Shown here: positions 34,170 through 42,531 of the stretch, in pieces | How the letters are laid out: each line of letters begins with the position of its first letter | Numbering within the stretch: position 1 is the stretch's first letter | Assembly (NCBI GenBank): GCA_944324135.1 | Contig: CALUVE010000009.1 | Location: forward strand, 1 to 64,000 | DNA from: Candidatus Gastranaerophilales bacterium | GTDB taxonomy: Bacteria; Cyanobacteriota; Vampirovibrionia; Gastranaerophilales; Gastranaerophilaceae | DNA: 64,000 nucleotides | Direction of reading: 5' to 3' | The notes under the pieces: generated by a model | Databases searched by the model: none | What the model was told of the DNA's origin: nothing | The model's input: the letters and a program-made list of their open reading frames with translations, nothing else | Translations under genes and position numbers: made by a program

Positions 34170-36452
34170 CTATCCTCTAATCATTTGTGCAAGTATGCTG
34201 GATTCCTGTATTGGAGCTCCTGTCATATTGATATTAGAATTTGTTTTTGGTTCTACCTTATAACTTTCAATAGGTCGTTTACCGGTTAATCTTCTCATAA
34301 ATGTGTAGTAATCTTTGACAAAACCGGTTGCTTCATTTTGAGCCTTTTCTTCAGCTATTAATTCATCGCGTGTGTGTTTACCAACAGGAATACCTACTGA
34401 TTTTCTGTTCAACCATTCACTGATAGTTGTATTTGTCAGAGTTACCCAGCTTGCGCCGAGGAGTGATTTGTGGTATTGCTTGCTGAATGTACTGTTAAAC
34501 AGGTCAATCAATAGAGCTTGATAGAATAATCTTGAGGTTTCTTGTACAGCACGTTCTTTGAACTTGGTTTCAGCACCTTCAACGTTGTTACCATTTGATT
34601 TCAACATTACCATATTGTAGTTATCTGTCATCAAGAACCACAATGTAGCAGCTGTACCTGCGGCTTTTGCCAGATTTGAAAGCTCAGCGTTTGAAAGATG
34701 TGACATAGAATCCGCATTAAATGCTTTGAGTCTGTTGTCTTTTACAAATTCTTTGAACTTAACCGGGTCAAAATCATCTCTCAAAGCTTTAGGTCCTATG
34801 TTTTCTACACTCTTTTGAAGTGCGGCAATATTGCCTTTTATTAATCTTTGAGTTAATTCTTCAGGTGTTTCAGTTTTGACAGGTTTAACTGCTTTGTTAC
34901 CGGAAATTGCTTTTTTGATTCCGTTTACAGCCAGTTCAGTCATTCTGTATGGAAGTGTTACCGCATCCATTGCAAATTTAATAGGTGCTTTTACAAATTT
35001 GATAAGCGGAGCATAGTTTTTATCTTTTGGTCCGAGATTAATGTAGTTTCCGTCAGCACTGATTGCAGGTTTTGAGAAAATTTCATATTCATCGGCAATA
35101 TCATTGAAGCCGTTTTCGCGGAGAACTTGTACTATCTTATCAAATTTTTCTTTAGGATATTGATAATTTTCAATTTTAGTTAATTTATCGTAAGCAGCAC
35201 TTTTCTTGCCTATGATAAAGTCCATAGTATCATCTATAGGCTTGAATAATTTTTTAACAGCGCTGTGGTCGCCGAATTTGCCTCTGATAAATTTAATTCC
35301 GTAGCCTGCTGCTATGATTAAGCCGGAGGCTTTCATTAGTATATCAAATGAGAGCAGCGGTTTTTGAACTTTTTCTTTTTCTTCTGATTTAGGTTCAGCC
35401 TTGAATGAGGCATCCGGTTTGATTTCAGCTTCCGGCGCGTGATTGCGTTCATTTTCCGCACGTGCTTCTTCCGGAGTCAGGCGTTTGATGTGTTTGCCGT
35501 TTGTGATACGTGATACACCCTCTGTTAATACTGTTGTGATTGCTGTAATCAGCATTACACCCCAGGTAGAATTGTTTACATATTTAGAAAGTGCACCGAA
35601 TGTAATGAGCTGCAAGTATGCATTCCAGCCGACACGGCTAACTTCTTGTTTAAATCTTGATTTCTGTTCATCTTTAGCCGCAGCAGGATCGTCATCCATT
35701 AATCTGGACAGGTTGTATGCGTCGTTTGCCAGGAATATTGCCGGCGGCATACCTGAAACAATACGTGTCAAAGCTCTTTCATGTTTTGTATCGTAATTCC
35801 CGAGGTTCGGGTCAAATGATTTCATACCCTGCTGGAATATGATGGAAGACTGCTCTTGCAGTCCTTTTGACTCGAGTTTTTTAATGTTATCAAATTCAAA
35901 AATACCTCTGAGAGCGTTGACTTTTGCATCAGTTTTTGCCTGCTGTCTTATGTCTTTAAAGAATTTTTTGTTGTATAAGTTGTTTGCAAAATTTTGAATC
36001 GGTTTGATTTTGCGCATAAGAGAAACAGTGCCGTTTAAAAGTTCGCCAGGCAAACGCAGCGGGTAGGTTAAATCATTCCAGATGCGTTGTGCTATACCTT
36101 TTTCTCTTATGGTTATTAATTCTTTGCCTGTTACTTTGTCTTTTGAAAATTTGACCATACCGTGAGCGAATTTTGAATTTCGGATGCTTTCCATAAATTC
36201 TTCGCCCATATCTGATATTCTATATTTTTTTACCAGCTCAAAATATTTTTCCATTGAATATGTTTTTGCCGGTTTATACCAAAAAGAGAGACCTTTAAAA
36301 GATAAATTCTCGGAATTTGTTTTTAAAGGTCTCTCTTTATTAAAATTTTCTGTTGAGCTCATCGGATGAGAAAGGGGAATGCGTTTCACCGGTATCTTGG
36401 TGCTCTGCATTTGTTTAAGTCTGGCAGGTTGCTGCAGTCTTTCATTCAACAT
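34170..36452 (-). CDS. Large hypothetical protein with an internal duplication
   Basis: 760 residues; I do not recognise a family. It contains two related segments. One (about residues 235-345) has IFLANDAYNLSRLMDDDP, VGWNAYLQLITFGALS, TTVLTEGVSRITNGKHIKRL and TPEEARAENE. The second (about 610-720) has LWFLMTDNYNMVMLKSNG, ETSRLFYQALLIDLFN, TNTTISEWLNRKSVGIP and TRDELIAEEKAQNE. Several hydrophobic segments suggest membrane association, including SGLIIAAGYGIKFI and AAGTAATLWFLM. A long charged linker (residues about 340-370) separates the halves. GGAGG precedes the ATG. Its start region carries an unusual 56-base hairpin in the coding strand. Confidence 0.65.
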   Translation of the reverse strand: MLNERLQQPARLKQMQSTKIPVKRIPLSHPMSSTENFNKERPLKTNSENLSFKGLSFWYKPAKTYSMEKYFELVKKYRISDMGEEFMESIRNSKFAHGMVKFSKDKVTGKELITIREKGIAQRIWNDLTYPLRLPGELLNGTVSLMRKIKPIQNFANNLYNKKFFKDIRQQAKTDAKVNALRGIFEFDNIKKLESKGLQEQSSIIFQQGMKSFDPNLGNYDTKHERALTRIVSGMPPAIFLANDAYNLSRLMDDDPAAAKDEQKSRFKQEVSRVGWNAYLQLITFGALSKYVNNSTWGVMLITAITTVLTEGVSRITNGKHIKRLTPEEARAENERNHAPEAEIKPDASFKAEPKSEEKEKVQKPLLSFDILMKASGLIIAAGYGIKFIRGKFGDHSAVKKLFKPIDDTMDFIIGKKSAAYDKLTKIENYQYPKEKFDKIVQVLRENGFNDIADEYEIFSKPAISADGNYINLGPKDKNYAPLIKFVKAPIKFAMDAVTLPYRMTELAVNGIKKAISGNKAVKPVKTETPEELTQRLIKGNIAALQKSVENIGPKALRDDFDPVKFKEFVKDNRLKAFNADSMSHLSNAELSNLAKAAGTAATLWFLMTDNYNMVMLKSNGNNVEGAETKFKERAVQETSRLFYQALLIDLFNSTFSKQYHKSLLGASWVTLTNTTISEWLNRKSVGIPVGKHTRDELIAEEKAQNEATGFVKDYYTFMRRLTGKRPIESYKVEPKTNSNINMTGAPIQESSILAQMIRG
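36283..36338 (-). repeat. 56-base hairpin inside the start of the 760-residue protein gene
   Basis: Perfect 18-base arms (AAAGAGAGACCTTTAAAA and its complement) enclose a smaller perfect stem AAATTC-CGA-GAATTT. In the mRNA it lies about 40 codons after the start, followed by a U-run. It encodes ERPLKTN and LSFKGLSF. Confidence 0.75.
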
Positions 36453-36543
36453 TTTGAATCTTCCTCCTTTGCATGATTTTCACTCAAAGTAAAAAATTTG
36501 GCAAGAGTCTTTACATAAAATTTTAACATGACTTAACAATTGT

Positions 36544-37344
36544 CTAAATAGCTGCTATTATTGATGATAACAGCTCTTTAAATTTTGATTTTGATTGATT
36601 TGTCACATCTATAACCTCTTCGTGTGAAAGGCTGCTGTCTCCAATTCCGCTTGCCGCGTTTGATATGCAGCTGATACCAAGAACCTCCATTTTGCAATAA
36701 TTTGCAACAATAGCCTCAGGAACTGTTGACATACCAACGGCGTCAGCACCTAAGACTCTTGCCATACGAATTTCTGCGGGAGTTTCGTAACTTGGACCGC
36801 TGTTTGCCAGGTATACTCCTTTTTGTAATTTTATACCTAATTTCTCTGCGCATTTTTCTGCAAGAGCTATAAGTTTTTTCTTATATACTTCGCTCATATC
36901 CGGAAATCTTTCGCCCAGAGTCTCATCATTTGCGCCTAACAGCGGATTTGTTCCCATATTATTTATATGGTCGGTTATCAACATCAAATCTGACGGTGCA
37001 AAGTTTTCATTAACGGCGCCTGCTGCGTTTGTCAGGATAAGAGTATTTACACCAAGTTTTTTCATCACTTTTACGGGATAAGTTATCTCCTGCATAGTGT
37101 GTCCCTCGTAAAAGTGGTTTCTTCCCTGCATCATAACAACTCGCTTGCCGTTTATGACTGCAAAAACCAGTCTGCCTTTGTGACCTTTTACAGTTGATTT
37201 GATAAAGTTAGGAATTTCACTGTATGAAATAGCTATATCACAGTGCTCATCCGCAAATTCACCCAGTCCTGAACCTAAAATTATGCCTATTTCCGGTGCA
37301 AAATTTTTCGTTTTTTCGTTTATGTAATCGACAGTATTTTTCAT
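36544..37344 (-). CDS. punA: Purine nucleoside phosphorylase (inosine/guanosine type)
   Basis: Phosphorolysis of inosine and guanosine to free base and ribose-1-phosphate in purine salvage. About 266 residues from the chosen start. IGIILGSGLGEF is the phosphate-binding signature, MMQGRNHFYEGHT and LILTNAAGAVN belong to the PNP/MTAP type II group, and the base-specificity loop is GMSTVPEAI. I take MKNTVDYINEK as the start because GGGAG lies 9 bases upstream; the 10-codon extension upstream reads through a terminator hairpin. The gene symbol may also be written deoD-like or pnp; the trimeric family is the point that is certain. Confidence 0.9.
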   Translation of the reverse strand: MKNTVDYINEKTKNFAPEIGIILGSGLGEFADEHCDIAISYSEIPNFIKSTVKGHKGRLVFAVINGKRVVMMQGRNHFYEGHTMQEITYPVKVMKKLGVNTLILTNAAGAVNENFAPSDLMLITDHINNMGTNPLLGANDETLGERFPDMSEVYKKKLIALAEKCAEKLGIKLQKGVYLANSGPSYETPAEIRMARVLGADAVGMSTVPEAIVANYCKMEVLGISCISNAASGIGDSSLSHEEVIDVTNQSKSKFKELLSSIIAAI

Positions 37345-37359
37345 ATTAACTCCCCCCCA

Positions 37360-37397
37360 GACACAAAAACACAAGAGACCAGTCGGGCTCTTGTGTT
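37360..37397 (-). terminator. Intrinsic terminator after the omega-like gene
   Basis: AACACAAGAG and CTCTTGTGTT form a 10-bp stem with a 10-base loop, followed on the minus strand by TTTGTG. It separates the omega-like gene at 37411 from the nucleoside phosphorylase gene. Confidence 0.75.
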
Positions 37398-37410
37398 GAT
37401 AAATTTATAA

Positions 37411-37650
37411 TTAACCGACTAATCTGTTGTCGTCAGCTTCGGATGCTTTAACCATAATGGCGTGTTCTACCGGATTTTCTTTTTTATATCCGTTTTCAAA
37501 ATTTTCTTCAAAACCGTATTCATCACGTGCTTTTTTAGCCTGTGTTTCATCAACTAATTTTTTTGCAAGTTCTGCTATTTCGTAAACAAGCTGATATCTG
37601 TTTTCGGTATTTTCGTTCAAATCCCACGCTACTTTAATTATTTGATCCAT
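37411..37650 (-). CDS. rpoZ: Probable RNA polymerase omega subunit (RpoZ)
   Basis: 79 residues, small and acidic. MDQIIKVAWDLNENTENRYQ followed by LVYEIAELAKKL resembles the N-terminal helix-turn-helix of omega (NRYxLVxxxAxRAxxL), and ENPVEHAIMVKASEADD matches the conserved second segment (xPVxxAIxE...). Omega helps fold the beta' subunit. Similarity is moderate, closer to short cyanobacterial and chloroplast-type omega. GAGG lies 7 bases upstream of the ATG. It is a single gene with its own terminator. Confidence 0.6.
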   Translation of the reverse strand: MDQIIKVAWDLNENTENRYQLVYEIAELAKKLVDETQAKKARDEYGFEENFENGYKKENPVEHAIMVKASEADDNRLVG

Positions 37651-37741
37651 ATTATAAACCTCTTTCTTGCATTAAATTTGATATTATAATAATATAATAT
37701 AAAAAATTTTTTATCAAGTAGCAAAAATTGGTTATTCCATG

Positions 37742-37747
37742 TATAAT
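37742..37747 (+). promoter_or_regulatory. Perfect -10 box seven bases before the MCE gene ATG
   Basis: TATAAT ends 7 bases before the ATG at 37755, so a leaderless transcript is likely. A GAGG in the spacer is too close (3 bases) to act as a normal ribosome-binding site. Confidence 0.5.
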
Positions 37748-37754
37748 GAGGCAT

Positions 37755-38387
37755 ATGAATAGTTCAAAAGAAAATATTCGTTTATATCACTGGATTGAAT
37801 TTTTAGTATGGTTTCTTATTTTATGTATTATTGTTATCGCTTTTAGATACAGCAGTTACAAGCACAACAAGCAGCTTGCTACTTATCAGATTTTTTTGCA
37901 GGATGTTGACGGTTTGATTGTCGGTTCTCCTGTTAAATATATGGGTGTGCAGGTCGGTCATATTCAAAAAATCAAGATTTTAACAAATGATGTTTATGTC
38001 AAATTTGTTATTACGGATAAAGATTTAAAACTGCCGCAGGGTGCTATTGCGAATGTTGAATTCAGCGGAATGGGCGGTTCAAAGTCTCTGGAAATCTATC
38101 CGCCTACACCTGAAAGCAAAAGCAGCAAAAGGCTTATAGCGGTAAAAGATACAAATAGGTTGAGTACTACTGTTGTCCGTTTGGATGATATGTTTGATAA
38201 AATCGGTGCTATTGCTGTCAAGTTATCAACCTTTGCTAATGACGCCGGAGTGCTTTCAACTTCTGCAGAGCAGATTGATATCAAAAAAATTCAGGATAAT
38301 TTGAATGTATTTGACGAAAAGCTGGAAGAATATAATAATGATAGACAACACTTTAAAGATAAAATGAAGGAGTTAAAAGATGAATAG
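37755..38387 (+). CDS. MCE/MlaD-family lipid transport protein
   Basis: About 210 residues. One transmembrane helix (EFLVWFLILCIIVIAF) anchors a periplasmic MCE domain (ATYQIFLQDVDGLIVGSPV and GVQVGHIQKI). Such proteins form a hexameric ring that passes phospholipids between membranes, together with an MlaE permease and MlaF ATPase, which are not in this window. The C-terminal 60 residues are charged and helical. I start at MNSSKEN, the ATG 7 bases after a perfect -10 box; two earlier in-frame start codons add nine residues. It overlaps upp by 8 bases. Confidence 0.85.
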   Translation: MNSSKENIRLYHWIEFLVWFLILCIIVIAFRYSSYKHNKQLATYQIFLQDVDGLIVGSPVKYMGVQVGHIQKIKILTNDVYVKFVITDKDLKLPQGAIANVEFSGMGGSKSLEIYPPTPESKSSKRLIAVKDTNRLSTTVVRLDDMFDKIGAIAVKLSTFANDAGVLSTSAEQIDIKKIQDNLNVFDEKLEEYNNDRQHFKDKMKELKDE

Positions 38388-39030
38388 TGAAAAAGTAAGA
38401 ATTATTTCGAATCCTGTTGTTCTTCTTAATTTGTGCACTATGCGCGATGCAAAAACTGATTCCCAGGGGGTTCGTATTGCAACCAGAAAAATAACCAGAT
38501 GCCTTTTGTATGAGGCAACAAGAAATTTACCGCTTGTCGAAAAAGAAATTACGACTCCTGTTGCTACGTTTAAAGCAAAGACTGTTGATCCGGACATTAA
38601 CTTAATTATCTCTCCGATATTAAGAGCCGGATTAATTTTTACGGATGAAGCTATTGATATTCTTCCGCAGGCTTGTATCAGACATATCGGAATGTACAGA
38701 GACGAAAAAACACTTAAGCCTATCTGGTACTATAACAAAGTTCCGATGGAAGCTCCTAATCCTGAAAAATTCTATATCTATATAACTGACCCTATGCTTG
38801 CTACCGGAAATTCGCTTCTTGAGGCTATAAAACTCTATGCAGATAAAGGTATTCCTATTGATAATATCAAAGTTATTTGTATTATCGCGGCTCCTGAGGG
38901 GATTGAGAATATTCAAAAACACTACCCTGATGTTGAAATTATTACTGCAGCAGTAGATGAAGGATTAAACGAAAAAGGTTATATTATCCCTGGTATGGGC
39001 GATGCCGGTGATAGAATCTTCAATACTTAG
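38380..39030 (+). CDS. upp: Uracil phosphoribosyltransferase
   Basis: Salvages uracil with PRPP to make UMP in the cytosol. At 216 residues it is a little longer than the usual 208-210. It shows SPILRAGLIFTDEA, the PRPP-binding DPMLATGNSLLEAI and, at the C-terminus, GYIIPGMGDAGDRIFNT, all of the family. GGAG lies 8 bases upstream of the ATG. It overlaps the MCE gene by 8 bases, so the two are cotranscribed. Confidence 0.95.
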   Translation: MNSEKVRIISNPVVLLNLCTMRDAKTDSQGVRIATRKITRCLLYEATRNLPLVEKEITTPVATFKAKTVDPDINLIISPILRAGLIFTDEAIDILPQACIRHIGMYRDEKTLKPIWYYNKVPMEAPNPEKFYIYITDPMLATGNSLLEAIKLYADKGIPIDNIKVICIIAAPEGIENIQKHYPDVEIITAAVDEGLNEKGYIIPGMGDAGDRIFNT

Positions 39031-39060
39031 ATATTAAAATTGTAAAATTTCTTTAACATG

Positions 39061-39110
39061 TAACGGTATTTTTTAAAGTTAAAATTAAAAAATACCGTTA
39101 TTGTTTTTGT
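39061..39110 (+). terminator. Intrinsic terminator after upp
   Basis: Perfect 16-base arms (TAACGGTATTTTTTAA and complement) with an 8-base loop, followed by TTGTTTTTGTG on the plus strand. Confidence 0.88.
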
Positions 39111-39135
39111 GTAGAAGATTCGGAGTCAAAAGGTT

Positions 39136-41586
39136 ATGAGAATCGAAAAAAACGGTAAATCCACTGCAAAAGTTGAACAGAAATCCAAGCAAAACGACAA
39201 TGCAGAAGTTCCTGTATATACTGTAAAACCGGGTGATACTATTACAAAACTCGTCAAAATGTTTAATTTTAAAAACGAGCAGGAGTGTAGAGCGTATTTT
39301 GGGATGAGCGGCAATTCCGTATTGAAAGCCGGTCAGAAATTACAGGTGCCAACGACACCGCTTGAGACGACTTTTACTGCTATTGCCAAGAAATACAATA
39401 TTCCTGTTGCTGATTTAAAGGCTCTTAATCCTCAAATCCAAAATTTTGATGTCCTCAAGAAAAATGCTCCGATTATTACACCTGTGAGACCGTTTGCATC
39501 AAAAGAGGGTTCTGCTCCTGCACAACAGCCACAAACTCCGGCTAAAAAACAAGCCAAACCTGCTGTGGACACCCAACGGGTTAATAAGCCTGACAGTTCA
39601 GTTTCTGCTGCAGCTGATGCTGAAACACCACAGCCAGAAACTGAAATGCAACCGGAGGAGATTGCAAAAGCGCTTAAAAAATCGGCAAATAAGTGGGGGG
39701 CGGTAAGTAAAAAAGCTTTCAAAACTCCGTTTGCCCAAATTGATAAAGATAATGTAATCCAGGTTATCACATCTTATGATTCAATTTCAAAGAATGAATC
39801 ACTTGTAGAAATGATTTGTGATGAAATTACCAACTCAAAAACTACACGTAAGGAGGCTATCACAAAACTTTTTAATACATTATGCGAAAAGGTTGGTCCG
39901 ACCATTGCAAACGATGAGATTAAAAAACAATTCTTTGATGAACTTGAAGATGAATTTGATTCGCTTTTCTGGATTTCAACAAAGAAAATGGACAAAATTA
40001 TAAACCAGATGATTACTGCTTACAAACAGCCAAAACACCAGACGGCTGATCCTGCGGGGGAAACTTCCGGTATTGATAAATACGGTTTTCCGGTATCAAC
40101 TAATAAAACAAAAGTTCATCTCCGTAACGGTAAGACAATGACAATACAGGAGCTCAGAAACGGTGCGCACGCTACGGCAGGTCAAACCGGCGCTTCGGTT
40201 TCACGTCCTGAGCCTGTTATTGATGCTGACGGACATATTGTTGCAAATGTAAAAGAATTTGAACCTACGTTTGACGGAAAGCTGAGTGGCCGTACAATTA
40301 TCGTTAACGCCGGACATGGCGGATATAATCCTAAAAACGGTATATTTGATATAGGCACTTACGCTGACGACGCAAACGGAAAACTTATTGAAGAGTGGTA
40401 TAAAAATAAAAATTTTGTTGATGAAATCATCCCTGCACTGCAGGCACAGGGTGCAAAAGTTGTATATATGAACGGTTCTGCGGCTTGTATTATGAATGCA
40501 AAACGCGAGTATAAGGATGCGGATTTGTTTATTAGTATCCACTGTGATTCTAGTGCTAATGAATCTGCAAACGGTCAGACTATTTTGTACAAGGGCAGCA
40601 GCGATGCCGGTAAAAGGCTTGCATCTGTTGTGGAAAATAATCTTGAGCAGCATGATTGGATTAGTGCGGAAGCTTGTAAAACAAAAGCAGATGACAGAGG
40701 TCTCGGTGTGTTGAATGCAGTTCCTAATATGCCGTCTATACTTATAGAAACCGGTTTTCAATCCAACCCAAAGGATCTTGCAAATATTGATTCTTCAACC
40801 TACAGACAGGGTTTTGCAAAACATTTGACTGATGCAGTTATTGAATATTTCAAGCCGGCGTCTGATGAGCTTTCAGAAGTTACAGAGGATCAGCGCGGTG
40901 AGATTTCTGAAATAGGCTCGCTTGATGATGTTGCTGAACATCTGGGGGTAAGTGAAGATTTTATTTTAAAATTAAAACGAGTTGAAGATGACGGCGAACT
41001 TGGTGATGATGAATTCCACAATGTCAGATATCGCGATAAAGCCGGCAATCTTACAATAGGAATTGGTCATTTGTGGCGAAAAGGCGATCCGACTGAGCTA
41101 TCAGATGCGGAAGTCTGTCAGCTGCTTGCAAGTGATTTATTGAAAGCAGAAAACAGCCTGAAGAAATTAATAGGCAAAGATAATTACAGAAAATTACCTC
41201 AAAGTTTGAAAGAGGCTCTTCTTGATATGACATTTAACAAAGGTATCGGGATTATCAAAAAGGCTGACGGTATGGTTTGGGCGTTGAAAAACGAACGCTA
41301 TGAGGGTGCTATTTGCCGTATGACTGATAACCGTTCTGTTGCGACTAAAAAAGAGATGAGCGGACTCAGCAAACGGAGACTTTTTGATATGGCTCTTGCT
41401 GCTGAAATGTATGACGGTAATCCGCCTGAGTCTGTTATAAGAACAGCTCAGCAAGTTTATAACAGAGGTATCGAGCTTTTGAAAGCTGAGTGCAGAGAAA
41501 AAGGCTTGAACTTCGAAAATCAGCTTGTCGGTTATAATAATGATGTCAAAAACTACTGGGGCAGCAAAATTAAACTCCAAAAATAG
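39136..41586 (+). CDS. LysM / N-acetylmuramoyl-L-alanine amidase / GH24 lysozyme multidomain peptidoglycan hydrolase
   Basis: 816 residues. A LysM domain at about 27-72 (VYTVKPGDTITKLVK), a second weaker LysM at about 78-115, a Pro/Ala-rich linker, and a helical segment of unknown type at about 180-300. An Amidase_3 domain (about 383-575) follows with the zinc motif VNAGHGG, then FISIHCDSSAN and the catalytic ETGFQSN. The C-terminal 200 residues form a T4-lysozyme-like GH24 domain with Glu in LKRVEDDGE and RDKAGNLTIGIGH. It would cut both the stem peptide bond and the glycan strand. There is no signal peptide or TM segment, so its export route is unclear. AAAAGG precedes the ATG. Confidence 0.88.
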   Translation: MRIEKNGKSTAKVEQKSKQNDNAEVPVYTVKPGDTITKLVKMFNFKNEQECRAYFGMSGNSVLKAGQKLQVPTTPLETTFTAIAKKYNIPVADLKALNPQIQNFDVLKKNAPIITPVRPFASKEGSAPAQQPQTPAKKQAKPAVDTQRVNKPDSSVSAAADAETPQPETEMQPEEIAKALKKSANKWGAVSKKAFKTPFAQIDKDNVIQVITSYDSISKNESLVEMICDEITNSKTTRKEAITKLFNTLCEKVGPTIANDEIKKQFFDELEDEFDSLFWISTKKMDKIINQMITAYKQPKHQTADPAGETSGIDKYGFPVSTNKTKVHLRNGKTMTIQELRNGAHATAGQTGASVSRPEPVIDADGHIVANVKEFEPTFDGKLSGRTIIVNAGHGGYNPKNGIFDIGTYADDANGKLIEEWYKNKNFVDEIIPALQAQGAKVVYMNGSAACIMNAKREYKDADLFISIHCDSSANESANGQTILYKGSSDAGKRLASVVENNLEQHDWISAEACKTKADDRGLGVLNAVPNMPSILIETGFQSNPKDLANIDSSTYRQGFAKHLTDAVIEYFKPASDELSEVTEDQRGEISEIGSLDDVAEHLGVSEDFILKLKRVEDDGELGDDEFHNVRYRDKAGNLTIGIGHLWRKGDPTELSDAEVCQLLASDLLKAENSLKKLIGKDNYRKLPQSLKEALLDMTFNKGIGIIKKADGMVWALKNERYEGAICRMTDNRSVATKKEMSGLSKRRLFDMALAAEMYDGNPPESVIRTAQQVYNRGIELLKAECREKGLNFENQLVGYNNDVKNYWGSKIKLQK

Positions 41587-41589
41587 TAT

Positions 41590-42531
41590 TTATTGATTTT
41601 GTTTGTAGTTAGCAAGAGTATTATTTATTAAATCTTTCATTTTTGCTTTGAATGATTTCGGAGATATGACTTCGCAATCAAAGCCGTATCTCATTAATCT
41701 TTTTAATAGCTCCCTATGATCTTCATTTTTGTTTACTATTACAAGATGCCCTTTTTCGTCAAGACCTTTGGAGGTTTCTCCTTCTTTAAGTTTATAGGTT
41801 TTGGCAAGTCTGGATTTTAGTTTGTAAACTACTGTCATACTCAAACAGGTGTTGCCGGATTTTGTCGGAAATTGTTCTATCCGCTTGATTTCGTTTAGCG
41901 GAATGTCGTGGATTTCATTTGTAGCTGTGTTGAATACAGAAAAACATATTTTGCTTTTATGGTATTTTACTTCCTGAGGTATCGCGATAATTGTTTCTTC
42001 TTCATTTTTAGTGTTTACGTAATGAATTTTTAGTTTGAATTTTTCAGTGCAATAATTTTCGCACTCCTCAATTAGTTTTTCGTATTCCGAAAAATAGAAT
42101 TTAAAGTGCATTATACTATCTTTGTCTGAAGAGTTTGTCTGAAGCTGTGATTTCATGTTATCAGGTATCATAGCTTCAATTTTTTTTAGCAGCTGAAGAA
42201 AATTTTTCTTGTTCTTCCCGTTTGGAAAAACTTCCATAAAATCTGAAAGCAGATTAACCGCTTCAATATCACCTGCAGACATCTCTAGACTCAGGGGCGG
42301 ATTCAGCAGATAAAATTTTTTGTTGTGTTTTTTTATTTTCAGTCCGAAAATCTTAAGTGTGTTAAGGTATTTATTTAGAATGACTGTTGGGTTATTTTTG
42401 CCCTCTTTGCCTGTTGAAAACAGTTCTATTACTTTGTCATAATCAGCGCAGTCCTCTGTCATCATCTTTATAAGCTGAAACATCTTAATGCATGAATCAT
42501 TATATTTTTCTGGAAGTTTTTTATCAGTCAT
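41590..42531 (-). CDS. WYL-domain transcriptional regulator 1
   Basis: 313 residues. N-terminal winged helix-turn-helix (about 15-75) and a C-terminal WYL domain, which binds nucleic acid or nucleotide ligands. The WYL part starts near LKIHYVNTKNEEET and includes EIHDIPLNEIKRIEQFPTK. Its ATG overlaps the end of the neighbour gene by 8 bases. It is a paralogue of the next gene, similar in length and layout. It ends 3 bases from the convergent hydrolase gene. Confidence 0.78.
   Translation of the reverse strand: MTDKKLPEKYNDSCIKMFQLIKMMTEDCADYDKVIELFSTGKEGKNNPTVILNKYLNTLKIFGLKIKKHNKKFYLLNPPLSLEMSAGDIEAVNLLSDFMEVFPNGKNKKNFLQLLKKIEAMIPDNMKSQLQTNSSDKDSIMHFKFYFSEYEKLIEECENYCTEKFKLKIHYVNTKNEEETIIAIPQEVKYHKSKICFSVFNTATNEIHDIPLNEIKRIEQFPTKSGNTCLSMTVVYKLKSRLAKTYKLKEGETSKGLDEKGHLVIVNKNEDHRELLKRLMRYGFDCEVISPKSFKAKMKDLINNTLANYKQNQ

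Noticed and set aside
37345-37374. Ten-codon N-terminal extension of the purine nucleoside phosphorylase
   Set aside because: It would be translated from the terminator hairpin, whereas MKNTVDY has GGGAG at proper distance.
40201-40761. 186-codon minus-strand ORF
   Set aside because: Antisense to the amidase domain, with low-complexity composition typical of shadow frames.
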